DNA of 64,000 bases from positions 1,860,001 through 1,924,000 of the forward strand of contig JAHWDD010000002.1 of NCBI GenBank assembly GCA_023897205.1. Direction: 5' to 3'. Each line of letters opens with the position of its first letter. The stretch's first letter is position 1. The notes beneath the pieces are model-generated. The model was given only the letters and a program-made list of their open reading frames with translations, was not told where the DNA came from and did not search any database. A program made the position numbers and the translations under genes. This DNA comes from Exophiala sp. HKRS030. Its lineage: Eukaryota; Ascomycota; Eurotiomycetes; Chaetothyriales; Herpotrichiellaceae. This document shows, piece after piece, positions 10,916 through 21,970 of this stretch.

Positions 10916-13900
10916 TTCACGTCCAAAGGTAGGTCGAGGTGGTGGTGTTGGTTGTGGTTGCGATGCGCAGGCTTCGCATCAGCACACCCAGGAGCTGCCA
11001 GGCAGCACAGAGCGAGCTGGGTGACCCAAAGATCCTGGGGAGGGTGCCTGCGTCTGATGCGTTCCCTCGTCGGTGTGAACAGTGTGCGACGAGAGGAATA
11101 TTAGGGTGCGACAGCAGCAATCGCGAAAGCGTGTCGGCGTGCAGTGACGGCGAAAATTGACGAGGGTGATGCTGGACCAGTCGCGGGCGGCGGGAGGAAG
11201 TAAGATGGTGGAGGTAGACGGGCTGAGAGGTGCAGATGGCAGCTCTTGGAGGGGGGTGTTCAAGGCAGAAAAGACGCTTGTTGGATCGGCCGGTGTGTGG
11301 GCTGGATATGGCCGGTTCTGGTGTGTGGTTCTTAAGAGGTGCAGAGGGTTTTAGTTGTGTGAAAAGCGAGCACAGGTGCGGGAATTGGCGCCTTTGGAGC
11401 TTGCAGATGGCGACTCGTCTCTCCTCTCCCTCTCTCGGTCTTCTCTCTCTCTTGCTGGGGCCCGTTTGACACTGTCAGTCAGTCATGGGTCCGTGCTAGC
11501 TGCAGAATGACGAGGGTTGCAAGGGCCTTTGCTTTCCAGTTTTGCCGACGGCCATTAGCGGCTGATGGGCAGCCCCGATCGCTGACCAGGTCAAGGGGAT
11601 TTGTGCGCGCGGGTGTCGCGGCAGAGGCACGGATGGTTTGTACGAGTTACCGAGTACAATACTGTACAATACTTACTATGGATACTAAACACTCACTCCG
11701 TCCAGGAACCAGTCAGTTCGTGCGTTGGTGATGCAGGCGACAGTGCCGAGTCTTCGAACTCGCAATGAAATAAGATGATGATATGATATGAAACATCGGG
11801 TTCTGAATGACAATGCAGCTGATGCTAAATCTGACGAGTTGTTTTGGGCGATGATGCTGATGATGGAGATGATGACGGCGACGATACACTCAGGGTCGAT
11901 GGGGATCCCCTCCGTACTGAGAGTACAGTACAATATTTAGGCTCGTAAAGGTGATGATGTCGGAGGCAGCTTCCGGGGGGTTTCTCGGCCTCGCCAGGTG
12001 CGCCCAGAGTCTAGGTAGGCTTCGCTAAGTAAAATACAGTGGCAGGCACTGCTTAGGCTGAACGGAACCACGGTAAGCGCAACATCTGGCGAGCCCAGCT
12101 GGTGCCTTCAGTACCTATTGTTGTACGGATACTGTACTCGGTATTGTAGGCAACAAACTGCTCCTGTGGATCGGATCTCTCTAGGCTGGTGCGGCCCAAG
12201 GTCGAACGGCCGAAATAAGGTTGAAGCCGCAGCGAGATGTGCCTCTCCCCAGGTTTTTGGGAACTCGCACTGTTACGGTAGGTAGGTCAACAGCGGCAGT
12301 GCTGGACCAAATCTCGATTCCCACCGGGGTACGGATGCACGACGGAGGATTGGGCGAGAGAGCAGAGCCTCGCAGCATACGGGAGTACGAGTCTATGCAC
12401 GCACGGTAATCGACGGGATCGTCGTCACCGACATGGGAATATTGGATCAACCGAGGAGCCTTTACTGTACGAGAACTGTACTATACAAAATGACTACCTA
12501 TCCAGGCCTCGATGCGACTATTTGACAAGGGCATTCAACTTCTCGCCAGTCAATCCCTGCATGAGCTGCCATTTCTCTTCCCCCCCTCCAGCTCCTCCTC
12601 CTCCTCCTGAATACAGTAAAAACTCTACGATCGCCAAAACTTTTGCTTTTGATTTGAAAGGCGACGCGAGATTCGGTTTCGAGGCGCATGAAACTAGTAG
12701 GCCGGCTAGACTGGATGCATATTACTGCGCCCTAAATACCTATGTACTCCGGATGCAACATGTACGAGTTATAGGCAAATAAGATAGCCTTGACAGACAG
12801 GGAACAGGGGATGAAGAATCAAATCATCTGCCCCGAGGTTCACTCTCCACGACTGTTGATCTTTTTGTGGATGAAGTATGCATACTACCAACACGATACT
12901 TGCTACTTGCCAGCAGTTTTCCTTACACAACCATTTTAAGATCAAATGGAAAGGGCTACTCTGTAAAAGCCACTGGCCTTGTGTCCCACCACGAAAGAAC
13001 AGTCATCTTCAGGTCAGTTTCCCCTTGCTGCCACCATGTTGACGCGTCCGTCCGTCAAGAGACTGGTACAAGAATCTTTGTCCTCCCTGTAGGACTCCGT
13101 CCGGAGTATGGAGTACACTGTTTACGTTAAAACCCCCGTTACTCCGTAGTTTCTTCTTTGCTTCTTTCGACTTTTTTCGTCAGGACTGCCGACATTAAAC
13201 CGACGTAGCATTACACAACAGATCCATCAACACCAACTTCCAATTACCCGATTATATAAGCTCAGAAATTAACAATGTAGAGACTCGGTACGGTCGAGTA
13301 AGACTGGCTGGAGAATTAACGAGGTACCAGTACAGGTAGTCGACCGGAGACAGGGCTTGGAAAGCGAACCACCAACACTCCTCCTCTCGAATCCCTCCGT
13401 ACTCGCAACAAGTACATCGCTCGCTCTCACATAGCTCATCTATTGGATCATGTCCCTCTGAACCTGTTCAAAGATCTCGGCGAATAGACGCCATGATGAT
13501 ACGCCTCAGGCGCCCGCCGTACAACGTCTTCGTCCTAACATCCACCCACACCGTGGACCCCCCCGGCTTGATCAAAGGTCATCTGCCTCGACGGCAAACG
13601 CGACACCCTGGTCTGGTGGCGGAAATGTCTTTCCATCGATTGCCTCGTCCACTACGAGTCCTACTCCGTCCTCCAGACTCCTTATCTTACTCGTACGATT
13701 CTTGAATGGTCCTTCGTTCGAAGCCCGCCCCCCTCTCTGTCACTCCCCAATGACTCGTCGATGCGATTAAAATTTCTTGATTATCGGACGTCAGAAAGAA
13801 CCTACATACCCAAATCCTCAGTCAAGGCTTGCCTCCCAAAACCATCAGCTAAGAAAAAACATCCAACTCGCTTCGCCGTGTCTCCCGCGTCGAGTCACCT

Positions 13901-15290
13901 AGCAGAACTAACGAGTGTCAGCTGATGCGATTGGGTAGAGGCGCTCATGACCAATGGACCACCAATCATCCCACATCTTTCATCAGCGGTTCACACCATC
14001 CTCTTCACCCTTTCCGGCCTATGGCTTCAGGCGCAGCAAGCGACAGCCTTCACCTTCCGAGACATGATTGGCAGCCTGATCACTGGATGATGCTTTCAAA
14101 CCCCGGGTGAGCAGCGGCGAAACCTCTCATTCGAGATATGTAGCTTCTGGTCGTCCGAGTGGTTGGTTCTGGCCACAAAACCCTGCTTCACGACCCTTTT
14201 TTTGTGCACTGGCCCATTGGGGCATAGCATCGCTGAACGCGTCCAAGAGGCGCGGCATGAGTCCTGGTGGTTGATGGGCTCGGGCCTCTACGAGTACTCG
14301 CTCACTCAGAATCGAGCTAGAAGGGGGGAGCCAAGTGCCCTTTGTCTCTCCACGTTCGCTAGGCCCGCCTGTGCCGCGATGACGATGTTCTTCCACCCTA
14401 CGAGTAGATCTAGCTTTGGGACACAAGCCACTTTTGTCGTCAAAATGCCGGCGTCGCAATCATGCTTTTGATGGCGGCGGGGGGACGACATTTCTCTTCT
14501 GGGCCCAGTGTCGGCTGAGCCATGACGACTTCGCCTTCCAAGGAATGCCACAGCACCATTCAAGGCTGGGAAAGGAAAACGCTGCAAAGGACAGGGCTCT
14601 TCCCCAGCTGAAATTTGACAAATGTACTCGTGTTTCGATGGCCCGAGCGCCTGCACTGGAACTCCACGCACTACCGGGAATAGGCCTCTTGGTTCGTTTC
14701 CCACCGGTCCATGGCTTTTTGTGTGGCACGCGTTACTCCAGAATAGGCCCATTCTCTTGTTTGCGCACTAGAGGATACGCACTTGGGTTCTGTTAGCTTT
14801 TAGCTTTAACTTACGGGTCTCCAGCGCAAGTAATACCCGTGGAAAGCTTCAAACGATGCAGGTGATGGATAGATAGCCTTGGTCACCTCTACAGTAAGGG
14901 CCCGGAACACTCACGGAGCAATGTGGTTATTTGCATATTTACATACATACATACGGAACAGAATGGACGTGCGCCAAACGAATGTTGTAGTCGACGCGCC
15001 CAATTGGCGAGGATGTGGCTGCTGCACTTGCAATTCTTCCATTTGTCGGCCTGGTGCAAGCCCGGCCTGGGAAAAGTCTGAAGGATGGAGCCAAAACAAA
15101 AGTCACATCGTTCGACTGCGAGTCTTAAAACCAAGTCAGAAGACAATAATGTCTTGCTCGCTTCGGGAGGCAAGCGACAAGGATTGTACATTTGGGAGGG
15201 GTTAAAATGGCACCAATGATGCATGAATTGCTGCACATGTCACGGGCGGCTTTGCATACTCCGTATCGATTCATTCTGTCTTCCACTAAT

Positions 15291-15314
15291 TACTACTACT
15301 ACTACTACTACTAC
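15291..15314. repeat. TAC microsatellite
   Basis: Eight perfect TAC units, followed at once by TACGTAC-like words. Seen directly; no coding context. Confidence 0.9.
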
Positions 15315-15728
15315 GACGTACTACGTACCATGCCAAGCAGTATATCCATGGGTTCACTTTCTCGCTCGCCTCGGGCCATGTAATAATGCATGCAGCTCGT
15401 CAGATATGCGTGCGGGATTGGAACCTTTCTTTTTATTCCTTGGTCAAAAAGCGATTTGGCGAAAAAACCAAAAAAAAAAGATGGAGCCTCTCCTCGGATG
15501 CCTCGGGCTTGTAAAGCATTTTCGCTTCTCTTCAAATCCCCCCCCTCCCCAAAATTCAATAGCGGGAAAGTCTTGTCTCAACTGGAGTCTTGGTGATTTT
15601 GATGGTTTGGGGAGATTCGAACGTTACTCTATACTGTAGGGGGAAGGGCCTCAAGGTAAGATAGCCAAGGCGGCCAATTTCTTTGGTGCAAGCAAGCAAA
15701 CCAAGGGCGGTACAAACAGGTAACTATG

Positions 15729-15744
15729 TACGGAGTACTCCGTA
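15729..15744. repeat. 16-bp palindrome of the TACTCCGTA word
   Basis: The sequence TACGGAGTACTCCGTA is a perfect palindrome made of the local nonamer TACTCCGTA and its reverse complement sharing a two-base centre. Single copies of the nonamer are scattered through the same gene-poor region. Confidence 0.85.
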
Positions 15745-16445
15745 GGTAGTTGATGGATGCATGACGGGCAGTATGATCATTCTTTTAACCCAGGCAAGTA
15801 GTTTTATATTGCGACCTGACTGTGGAAGAAGACGACGACGACCACCCCGTGTCAAGAACGGTAATTCTGTAACAACACGTACAGTACAGTAAATCCATAT
15901 ATTACTGGGTATCTACCTACCTACTCCGTACCTTATGTAGCCAAGGTACAAAGCAACAATGATACGGGAAGGTCGTTGGTTAGGTAACTACGTACTCGTG
16001 GTAGATTACAGCACAAATCAAACCCTCGGGAAAGGTTTTGTAATCTTTTGCAGCTCTTTTTTTTTCCATTGCCCCTCCACCTCATAAAAATGGGGTCAGA
16101 GAGACCTGCGCAATTGATTATGATTTATTGTTTATACATTCGTAACAGCGGGGCTCATGATTATTGCCCTTTGCTTCACGTAAAGAAAGAAACTCCTCTC
16201 TTTTTTGTCTCGTATGGAATCAAATCGTACGATAATGAGTACCTCTACTCCGTAGTTACATACGGATCACAAGTGAAGAAAGCCGGTGGGCCGTCGTGTC
16301 CGAATTACATACAATGCAATTCTGATCATTACCAACGATACTCCGTAGTCGTGAGCTCACACACACACACACTCGTACAAGTACACCTGAAGTTAAGTAG
16401 CCTTGCTTTGACCAACAGTCCATGCTGCAATGATGATGGCTTTCC

Positions 16446-16469
16446 CACACACACACACACACACACACA
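16446..16469. repeat. CA microsatellite
   Basis: Twelve CA units in a row. A shorter CA run lies near 16361-16372. Confidence 0.9.
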
Positions 16470-16674
16470 AAAGGGCCCCCAGAACTGTACAGTATACACC
16501 GCGATGGCAGGCCAGACGTCCAAAGAGAAGAGGTCTTGATGATGATGATGATCATGATGATTCCCCACGCTTTTTTGTTTTTCGCCCATCTCCCTGCAAC
16601 ACTCCTCGGCCCGCTCCAGCTTTGCAGCCAACCTTTTTTGCAAAACAAAAAATTTTGTTTGCTGCTGAGGGTGT

Positions 16675-16698
16675 GGTCGGTCGGTCGGTCGGTCGGTC
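16675..16698. repeat. GGTC tetranucleotide repeat, six units
   Basis: Six perfect GGTC units followed by GATC. Seen directly; function unknown. Confidence 0.9.
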
Positions 16699-17633
16699 GA
16701 TCGAAAGAGAGGTCAAGGCGAGCAAAAGCACTGTCCCCTTGTAACGTACCCGCGGCGCGCCGTGCCCCCGGGCAAAGCAACTTTGCCTATTGTACCTTGT
16801 CTATTACTCGTTACTGTACCTGGAGGTGCCCATGATCTGCAACAGGCGAGAACCTTGTTGTGCAACCAGAACATATTGTACTGTACATACAGGGTGATGA
16901 TCATTTATTATTTTGGGGGTGATCATGTTCCAGTGCACAGCGGAGACACTATAATACTCCGTTTGCAGTGACGAGTGGTCCTTTACTCGTATGAAGTATC
17001 GAGTATCAATAATCACTTGATGAGCCCCCCCTCCCCCCCCCACAAAGTTCGACATATGGTCCTTTGCGGGCTGTACTGTAGAGTAGGTCCCTACCTACCC
17101 TATGAGTACAGTATTCTAACCCATGTGTCGATTGGTTTTATTACTCAGTGGACCTTACGACTGATGATTATTACCGTACAGGACTAGGTGTGGATGTCCT
17201 TTTCAGGTTCGTATGTTTTTCTAGACGAGTACCGTACCTGTAACCTCCTATACATACCTACTGGAGAGTATACATCTTCCATGCAGCAGCAGCAGCGACA
17301 GCAGCAGCAGCCAAAGGGGAACCCCCTCCCCGAGTTCCCCAGAACGCCAACCCTCGTACAAAAAGGCTTTTTGCTACTGTACAGTAGGTTGGTTGAGAGA
17401 GAAAGAAAAGAGAGAAAGAGGGCTGGCTAAAACCCATCGCTCGGTGGCACTTCTTCGGACACCTCGATGCGAGCCGCTCTCGCAGCTTGCCTTGTAGTCG
17501 CACAAACCCGGCGGGCGGGAGGCAACTTGGGCTAGTGACATGCATGCCTTATACTTGTACCCCCTCCCCCCCCCTTTTTACACTCCGTATACCCCGGGGG
17601 TGAGGGTCTTGCTTCATGCGAGATCGCCGAAGT

Positions 17634-17634
<1 letters not shown>

Positions 17635-17675
<41 letters not shown>
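17635..17675. repeat. GT microsatellite of about 20 units
   Basis: An uninterrupted GT run of 41 bases followed by a degenerate GCGTGCGTGT tail. It is the longest simple repeat in the window and lies 160 bases from the 17-bp minisatellite. Confidence 0.95.
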
Positions 17676-17679
<4 letters not shown>

Positions 17680-17837
17680 CGTGTTGTGCGCTGTACAATG
17701 CAAGCAACTTCAAGGGTCCTCTCCTCCCCTCTTCCCTACCACCCACCCCCATGTTTTTTCTCCCCTCTACATTAGTAGGTTTGCGGGTTTTTTTTTCACT
17801 AAACATACCCAAATCCATGACTTGAGTACAGTACTCC

Positions 17838-17922
17838 GTAAATGCAGTAACACTGTAAATGCAGTAACACTGTAAATGCAGTAACACTGTAAATGCAGTA
17901 ACACTGTAAATGCAGTAACACA
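17838..17922. repeat. 17-bp minisatellite, five tandem copies
   Basis: The unit GTAAATGCAGTAACACT is repeated five times with a single difference, in the last base of the last copy. The array starts inside a TACTCCGTA word at its left end. Near-perfect identity suggests recent expansion. It lies in non-coding sequence between RSC7 and the next regulator gene. Confidence 0.95.
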
Positions 17923-19100
17923 AGGCTCCCCCCCCGGGATCACCAACCTCGACTTTCCCTCCCCTCCTTTTCGCTTTCCTGTGCTTCACATCTCCAAATG
18001 ATGCACCCTTGTGTGTGCGTGTGTCTGTCCAAACAGTAATCCTTCCCGTTTGACCAATTTGCAATCCCCTCGACACACTGGCAGAGGAGCAAAGGGATTG
18101 TTCAATTTCCCGAATCTTGTTTTTTCCCCCCAAACCTTCCAGTCATCAGGTTCCGAACGACGATGAAGAAAAGAAGTGTTATCGTCGACGACCTCGAACT
18201 CCAGGTAGTTTGAGGCGGACAAGGGTATTTGTCTGAGAATTATTTTCTTTTGTCTTTTTCAGCAATCAATCTACTACATGTCAATGTCAATGTCGATACT
18301 CAAATGGGCTGACGGGATTGTGTCGCTTCATGTTCTGTTCTGTAAGACCTCACCAAATTTGCGCAAAGACGCCTTTTGACCCTTGGACATTCATACATCG
18401 ACTCACTACAACCGTGGGTTCGTCGTCATTCCAGGAGGTGATGATTAGACGTACCTAGGAGATGTCGATTTGCCTCGCAGGGGGATTTGCCCAACAAAGG
18501 GAGGTAGAAGAGAGACATTGCCTCCTTCCGCCTGGGGCCACCCATATGGTAGGTCTTTGTATTTTGTGGGTGTCACAACAAGAGGTTCCCACTCAACGGA
18601 CGCCCCCCTTTCCATGATGGTGGTGGTGGTCGGGACTACTTCGCTTGACATTTCATGCCGTGGTCAAAGCAAGGCCCTGCTGGGGCCATCGAGAGAGCGT
18701 GGATGTCACTGCCCGTGGCTCATACTGGAATGCACGGTGGGTGAAGTGCCTACTCCTCCATCTTCATCTGTTGATTCTACTTCTGCAAATCAGTCAAATT
18801 ATATGGTGATTTTTTCAGGTTCATCTCTTATGAATTACATTAATTAAATCTCAAAGCTCTCTGTGAACATTAGACCTGATCTAGCTCTTTGGGGGGGTAT
18901 CTCATTTGAAACATCAATGACGAATGAAGTTCAGTGATTTCGTCTCTTCGTGTAATCATACAGTTGCTGGCAATTGCCAAATCTTGCAGTCACTTCAGCC
19001 TCCTCCCTAGCACGCGCTGCCCATCGACGTCCTCCTCTGGCGGAAGTATCCTTTCATGAGGCTCGGAAATACTTCTCGTTCTTCTTTAATCTTCACCCTC

Positions 19101-21358
19101 CTAAGCTTCCAGCAGGTGACTCGAAAGCTCCCCGTCCATACATCTGCAATCGTTGAAATCGAGCTGCTCATTATCGGCTCGTTTGCCAAAACCGGCCGTG
19201 AACCTAGCATTGTCGAGCCAGGTGAGGAGGTGCCGATCCTTATCACCTGCCGCCGCCAACACTACAAAACCGGTTTGTTCACTTATTTTCAAGTCAGGTT
19301 TCAGAGCTTGAGGACTCAATAACACTATGATGCTTTCAAGGAAGGATGTACCTTGCTCCGCATACGATCCCGCAGTTCGTATGAGACTCCATGGGACAGA
19401 CGTATCTGATTCCCATCGACGGAAAAGCCAGCACATTCGCTCCGCACAACTGAGCAGGATGAAAGCAGTCATGAAAACCTTGAATGATTTGGCTTTGTTT
19501 CGATGACCACAGCACTCTTCAAAGCGGCGCATTGTAGGTTTGGAGAGAAAGCTGGTCCGATTTTCAATGACTGCCTGCAATTGCTTAGCCATGGCCGCGT
19601 AAGCGGAGGTATTGTGGCATTCGCTAATTGCTCTTTGAGCTCCCGTACTGCCGGAGACGATAGTGAATTCAGCTTTCAACTCAGGGTCTATCATCAAGGA
19701 TGTGGCGGTCCAAAGTTCGATAACGTCGGAAAGAATTTTGTCCTCCTTGTCGGTGCTCGGATTGGCGAGCTGTTCAATGTGAAGACTGTAGGCAACTTGC
19801 AGGGTAGCTTTGATCATGGGGGACTTCTCTCGTGCAATGACGTCTTCAGTGATGGCTTTGAGGTATGTTTCCATCCGCTCATCCTGGTTTTCAAGGTCAA
19901 TAGCAATGGCACCATCCTCCTGTACAATAGAAAAGTCCGAAAAATTATCAAGTGCATTATCTGGAGGCTTCCGGTAGCGAGCTCTCAGTGCGACTGTCTT
20001 GCCTTCAAAATGGACAACATTGACAGACCCATGATACTGAAGCCAGGCCACACCACTCTGTTCTCTGTTTACAGAGTACACGCGTGGTCTGGCAAAATAT
20101 GCTTCCAAGATCTCCCATAGTCTAGGGCGGATACACGTGTTTTTCCAGATGCGAGGATTTTTGATGTTGATGCACAGCTTGCAGATGCCTCGGGGGTTTG
20201 CTGGGTCAACAGGTACACATGGTTTTCTCAGTGCCCTACAGCGAGAACACGCTCCAATCTTCCTCACCATTGCAGCTTGTAGTTTGGTCTGTGGTGACAA
20301 CTTTGCTCGGCCTTTGGGTCTTGGGCCCTTCCCGGATGCGCCTGTCTGTGGGACAAATGGAACGGTCTGATCGTTTGAATCTGGAATGGATTGATCAGTT
20401 GAGTCTGGCATGGGATGGTCGATTGGAATGGGCTGATCGGTTGAATCTGGCATGGTTTGGTCGTCTAAATCGATAACCACTGGTACAGGGGCCACGCTGG
20501 GTGACTCAACAGTCGGGACTTCATCGTTGTTGTTGTTGTTGTTGTTTGCTGGGAGGATGCTCTCAACAGCAGTGCTTGTCGTTGGTAAGCTGTTCCACTC
20601 GGGCGCTGCGTCAGGGTACTCAGTATGTGGCAGGAGTGGTGGTAACGTTGTCTCATGCGAGCCAGCAAATGCGTCATATCCATATGCCGAGGTTGTTGCA
20701 GGTATGTTCGTGAAGGTTTCATCTGAGACTTGCATATTGGTGCTCATCAAGTGATCCATGGTGTCGTTTATGTGATTGCTGCTTTGGAAGTCTGTTATCC
20801 GTCAGTCATTGTGAAGGTGAACATCTCAGCAGGATCTGTGAACATACCATTTGAATGAGAACCAAAGTTGTCGTGCTGGATCTGTGGAACAATATGAGAC
20901 TGAGAAGGGAGATCATGAGGCACTTCAGAATAGGCAGCCTGAGTGTGTGGAAGGAATTGATTGAAGCTTGGCTCCTGAACAGGGTTGTTCAAATGACGAG
21001 ACGCCTCAGCCAGCACTTCCAGAGCAGTTTGTTGCGATCCTGTGTGAATTGCTGGGGGAAAATTCAAAGAATTGTCCGCTTGTACCTGGTTGCCTTCTCT
21101 TTCAGGTGCATGTGGGAAAATGTTTTGCTCGACATCGGAGTGAGCAAGGTCATTAAGACGGAGGATGATTTGGAGACGTTCTTTCAGCGACATGGCCGGA
21201 CACAGTTTGGTCAAGTGCTTTTGCATGTTCTCCATGCGTCCTTTTGGGAATACCTGAAGACATCGTCTACAGGTGTGTGCATATCGATTTGAGCTGTCAT
21301 CGAGTCTGGCTCCGCGTTCGAAGTAATCCGCGATGAGTGGATTGGCTCTTCGTCCCAT
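19101..21358 (-). CDS. transcription-factor-like protein with N-terminal C2HC finger and central Zn2Cys6-like module
   Basis: This encodes a predicted nuclear protein of about 703 residues. Exons: 21358-20848, 20791-19352 and 19261-19101. The last intron (19262-19351, 90 nt) is in frame and could also be retained. The start ATG has a good context (TCACCATGG) and opens MGRRANPLIADYFERG. A finger HTCRRCLQVFPKGRMENM...H...C follows within the first 60 residues, BED-like. Near residue 350, GACSRCRALRKPC...CKLC resembles a Zn(II)2Cys6 module. Between them lies a low-complexity segment with repeated PDSTDQ. This two-module layout recurs in a family of fungal regulators; no target is known to me. 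The extreme C-terminus is uncertain, because another donor near 19148 could extend it. Confidence 0.75.
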
Positions 21359-21970
21359 GGTGAATCTGCTCTCCCATGTCAGTATAGACCCGCTTATGAT
21401 GTCGTCGCTTGCCAGGAGACTCACCAGATTGGACAATGTCGCTACCCGCGGGGCACAACGAATTAGGATATCAAAGGGAAGCGGAGACAGCGAGGTCACT
21501 GCCGTGCAAAACCAATCGACAATGTTGCCGCACCCGGCTCTTCGGTCTACGCGAGACCTAGGAGCAGGGCTAGCAGTGAGTCCTCACGTGTGTACAGCGA
21601 ATAAGGGCGTGATGATCAACTCGTCTCACTTTGTTATGGCTTGATCGCATTTGGCCCAAAATGTTGCGAAATTGAACGGGCAGTATTCACAGGCGGTGTT
21701 CGATTCCAGCTCGGCAATTGGGGCGGTGAGAAACAATTGTGCGAATGTGATTGGTAGTTTTCGCCAAGCACCACGCTTATCCGTTCATGGTATGGTGCCT
21801 TCTGTGGACAGACGCGGTATGATCTTTTCATGTACTTTTGGACTACAGCTATTGTCGGGCTGTAGGAGTAATCTTCCAGCAAAATTTTGATCTGTTGCAG
21901 TTGTGGGATATGAAATTCTGTGCATAGTTGCTTGTCTCACTGGTGATTCTTAATCATTCCATCGCCATCA
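21359..21970. other. intergenic, promoter of regulator and 3' side of POL4
   Basis: No gene recognised. Both neighbours are on the minus strand, so this stretch holds the upstream region of the two-zinc-module regulator and the 3' end of the POL4 transcript. Confidence 0.5.

Larger units (their letters stand above)
10916..19100. other. 8-kb gene-poor, repeat-rich intergenic region
   Basis: No frame here resembles a known protein. It contains TAC, GGTC, CA and GT microsatellites, C-tracts, a 17-bp minisatellite and at least seven copies of TACTCCGTA or its complement. A plus-strand frame open for about 118 codons at 13568-13924 lacks an ATG and is not recognisable. Short pyrimidine-rich patches could be promoters or untranslated regions of unseen non-coding transcripts. 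Confidence 0.5.

Noticed and set aside
15605..15640. tRNA T-loop-like GATTCGAAC word
   Set aside because: Flanking bases do not form the T stem or an acceptor stem on either strand.
17549..18133. 194-codon minus-strand frame
   Set aside because: Much of it is translation of the minisatellite and the GT repeat, so it is low-complexity artefact.
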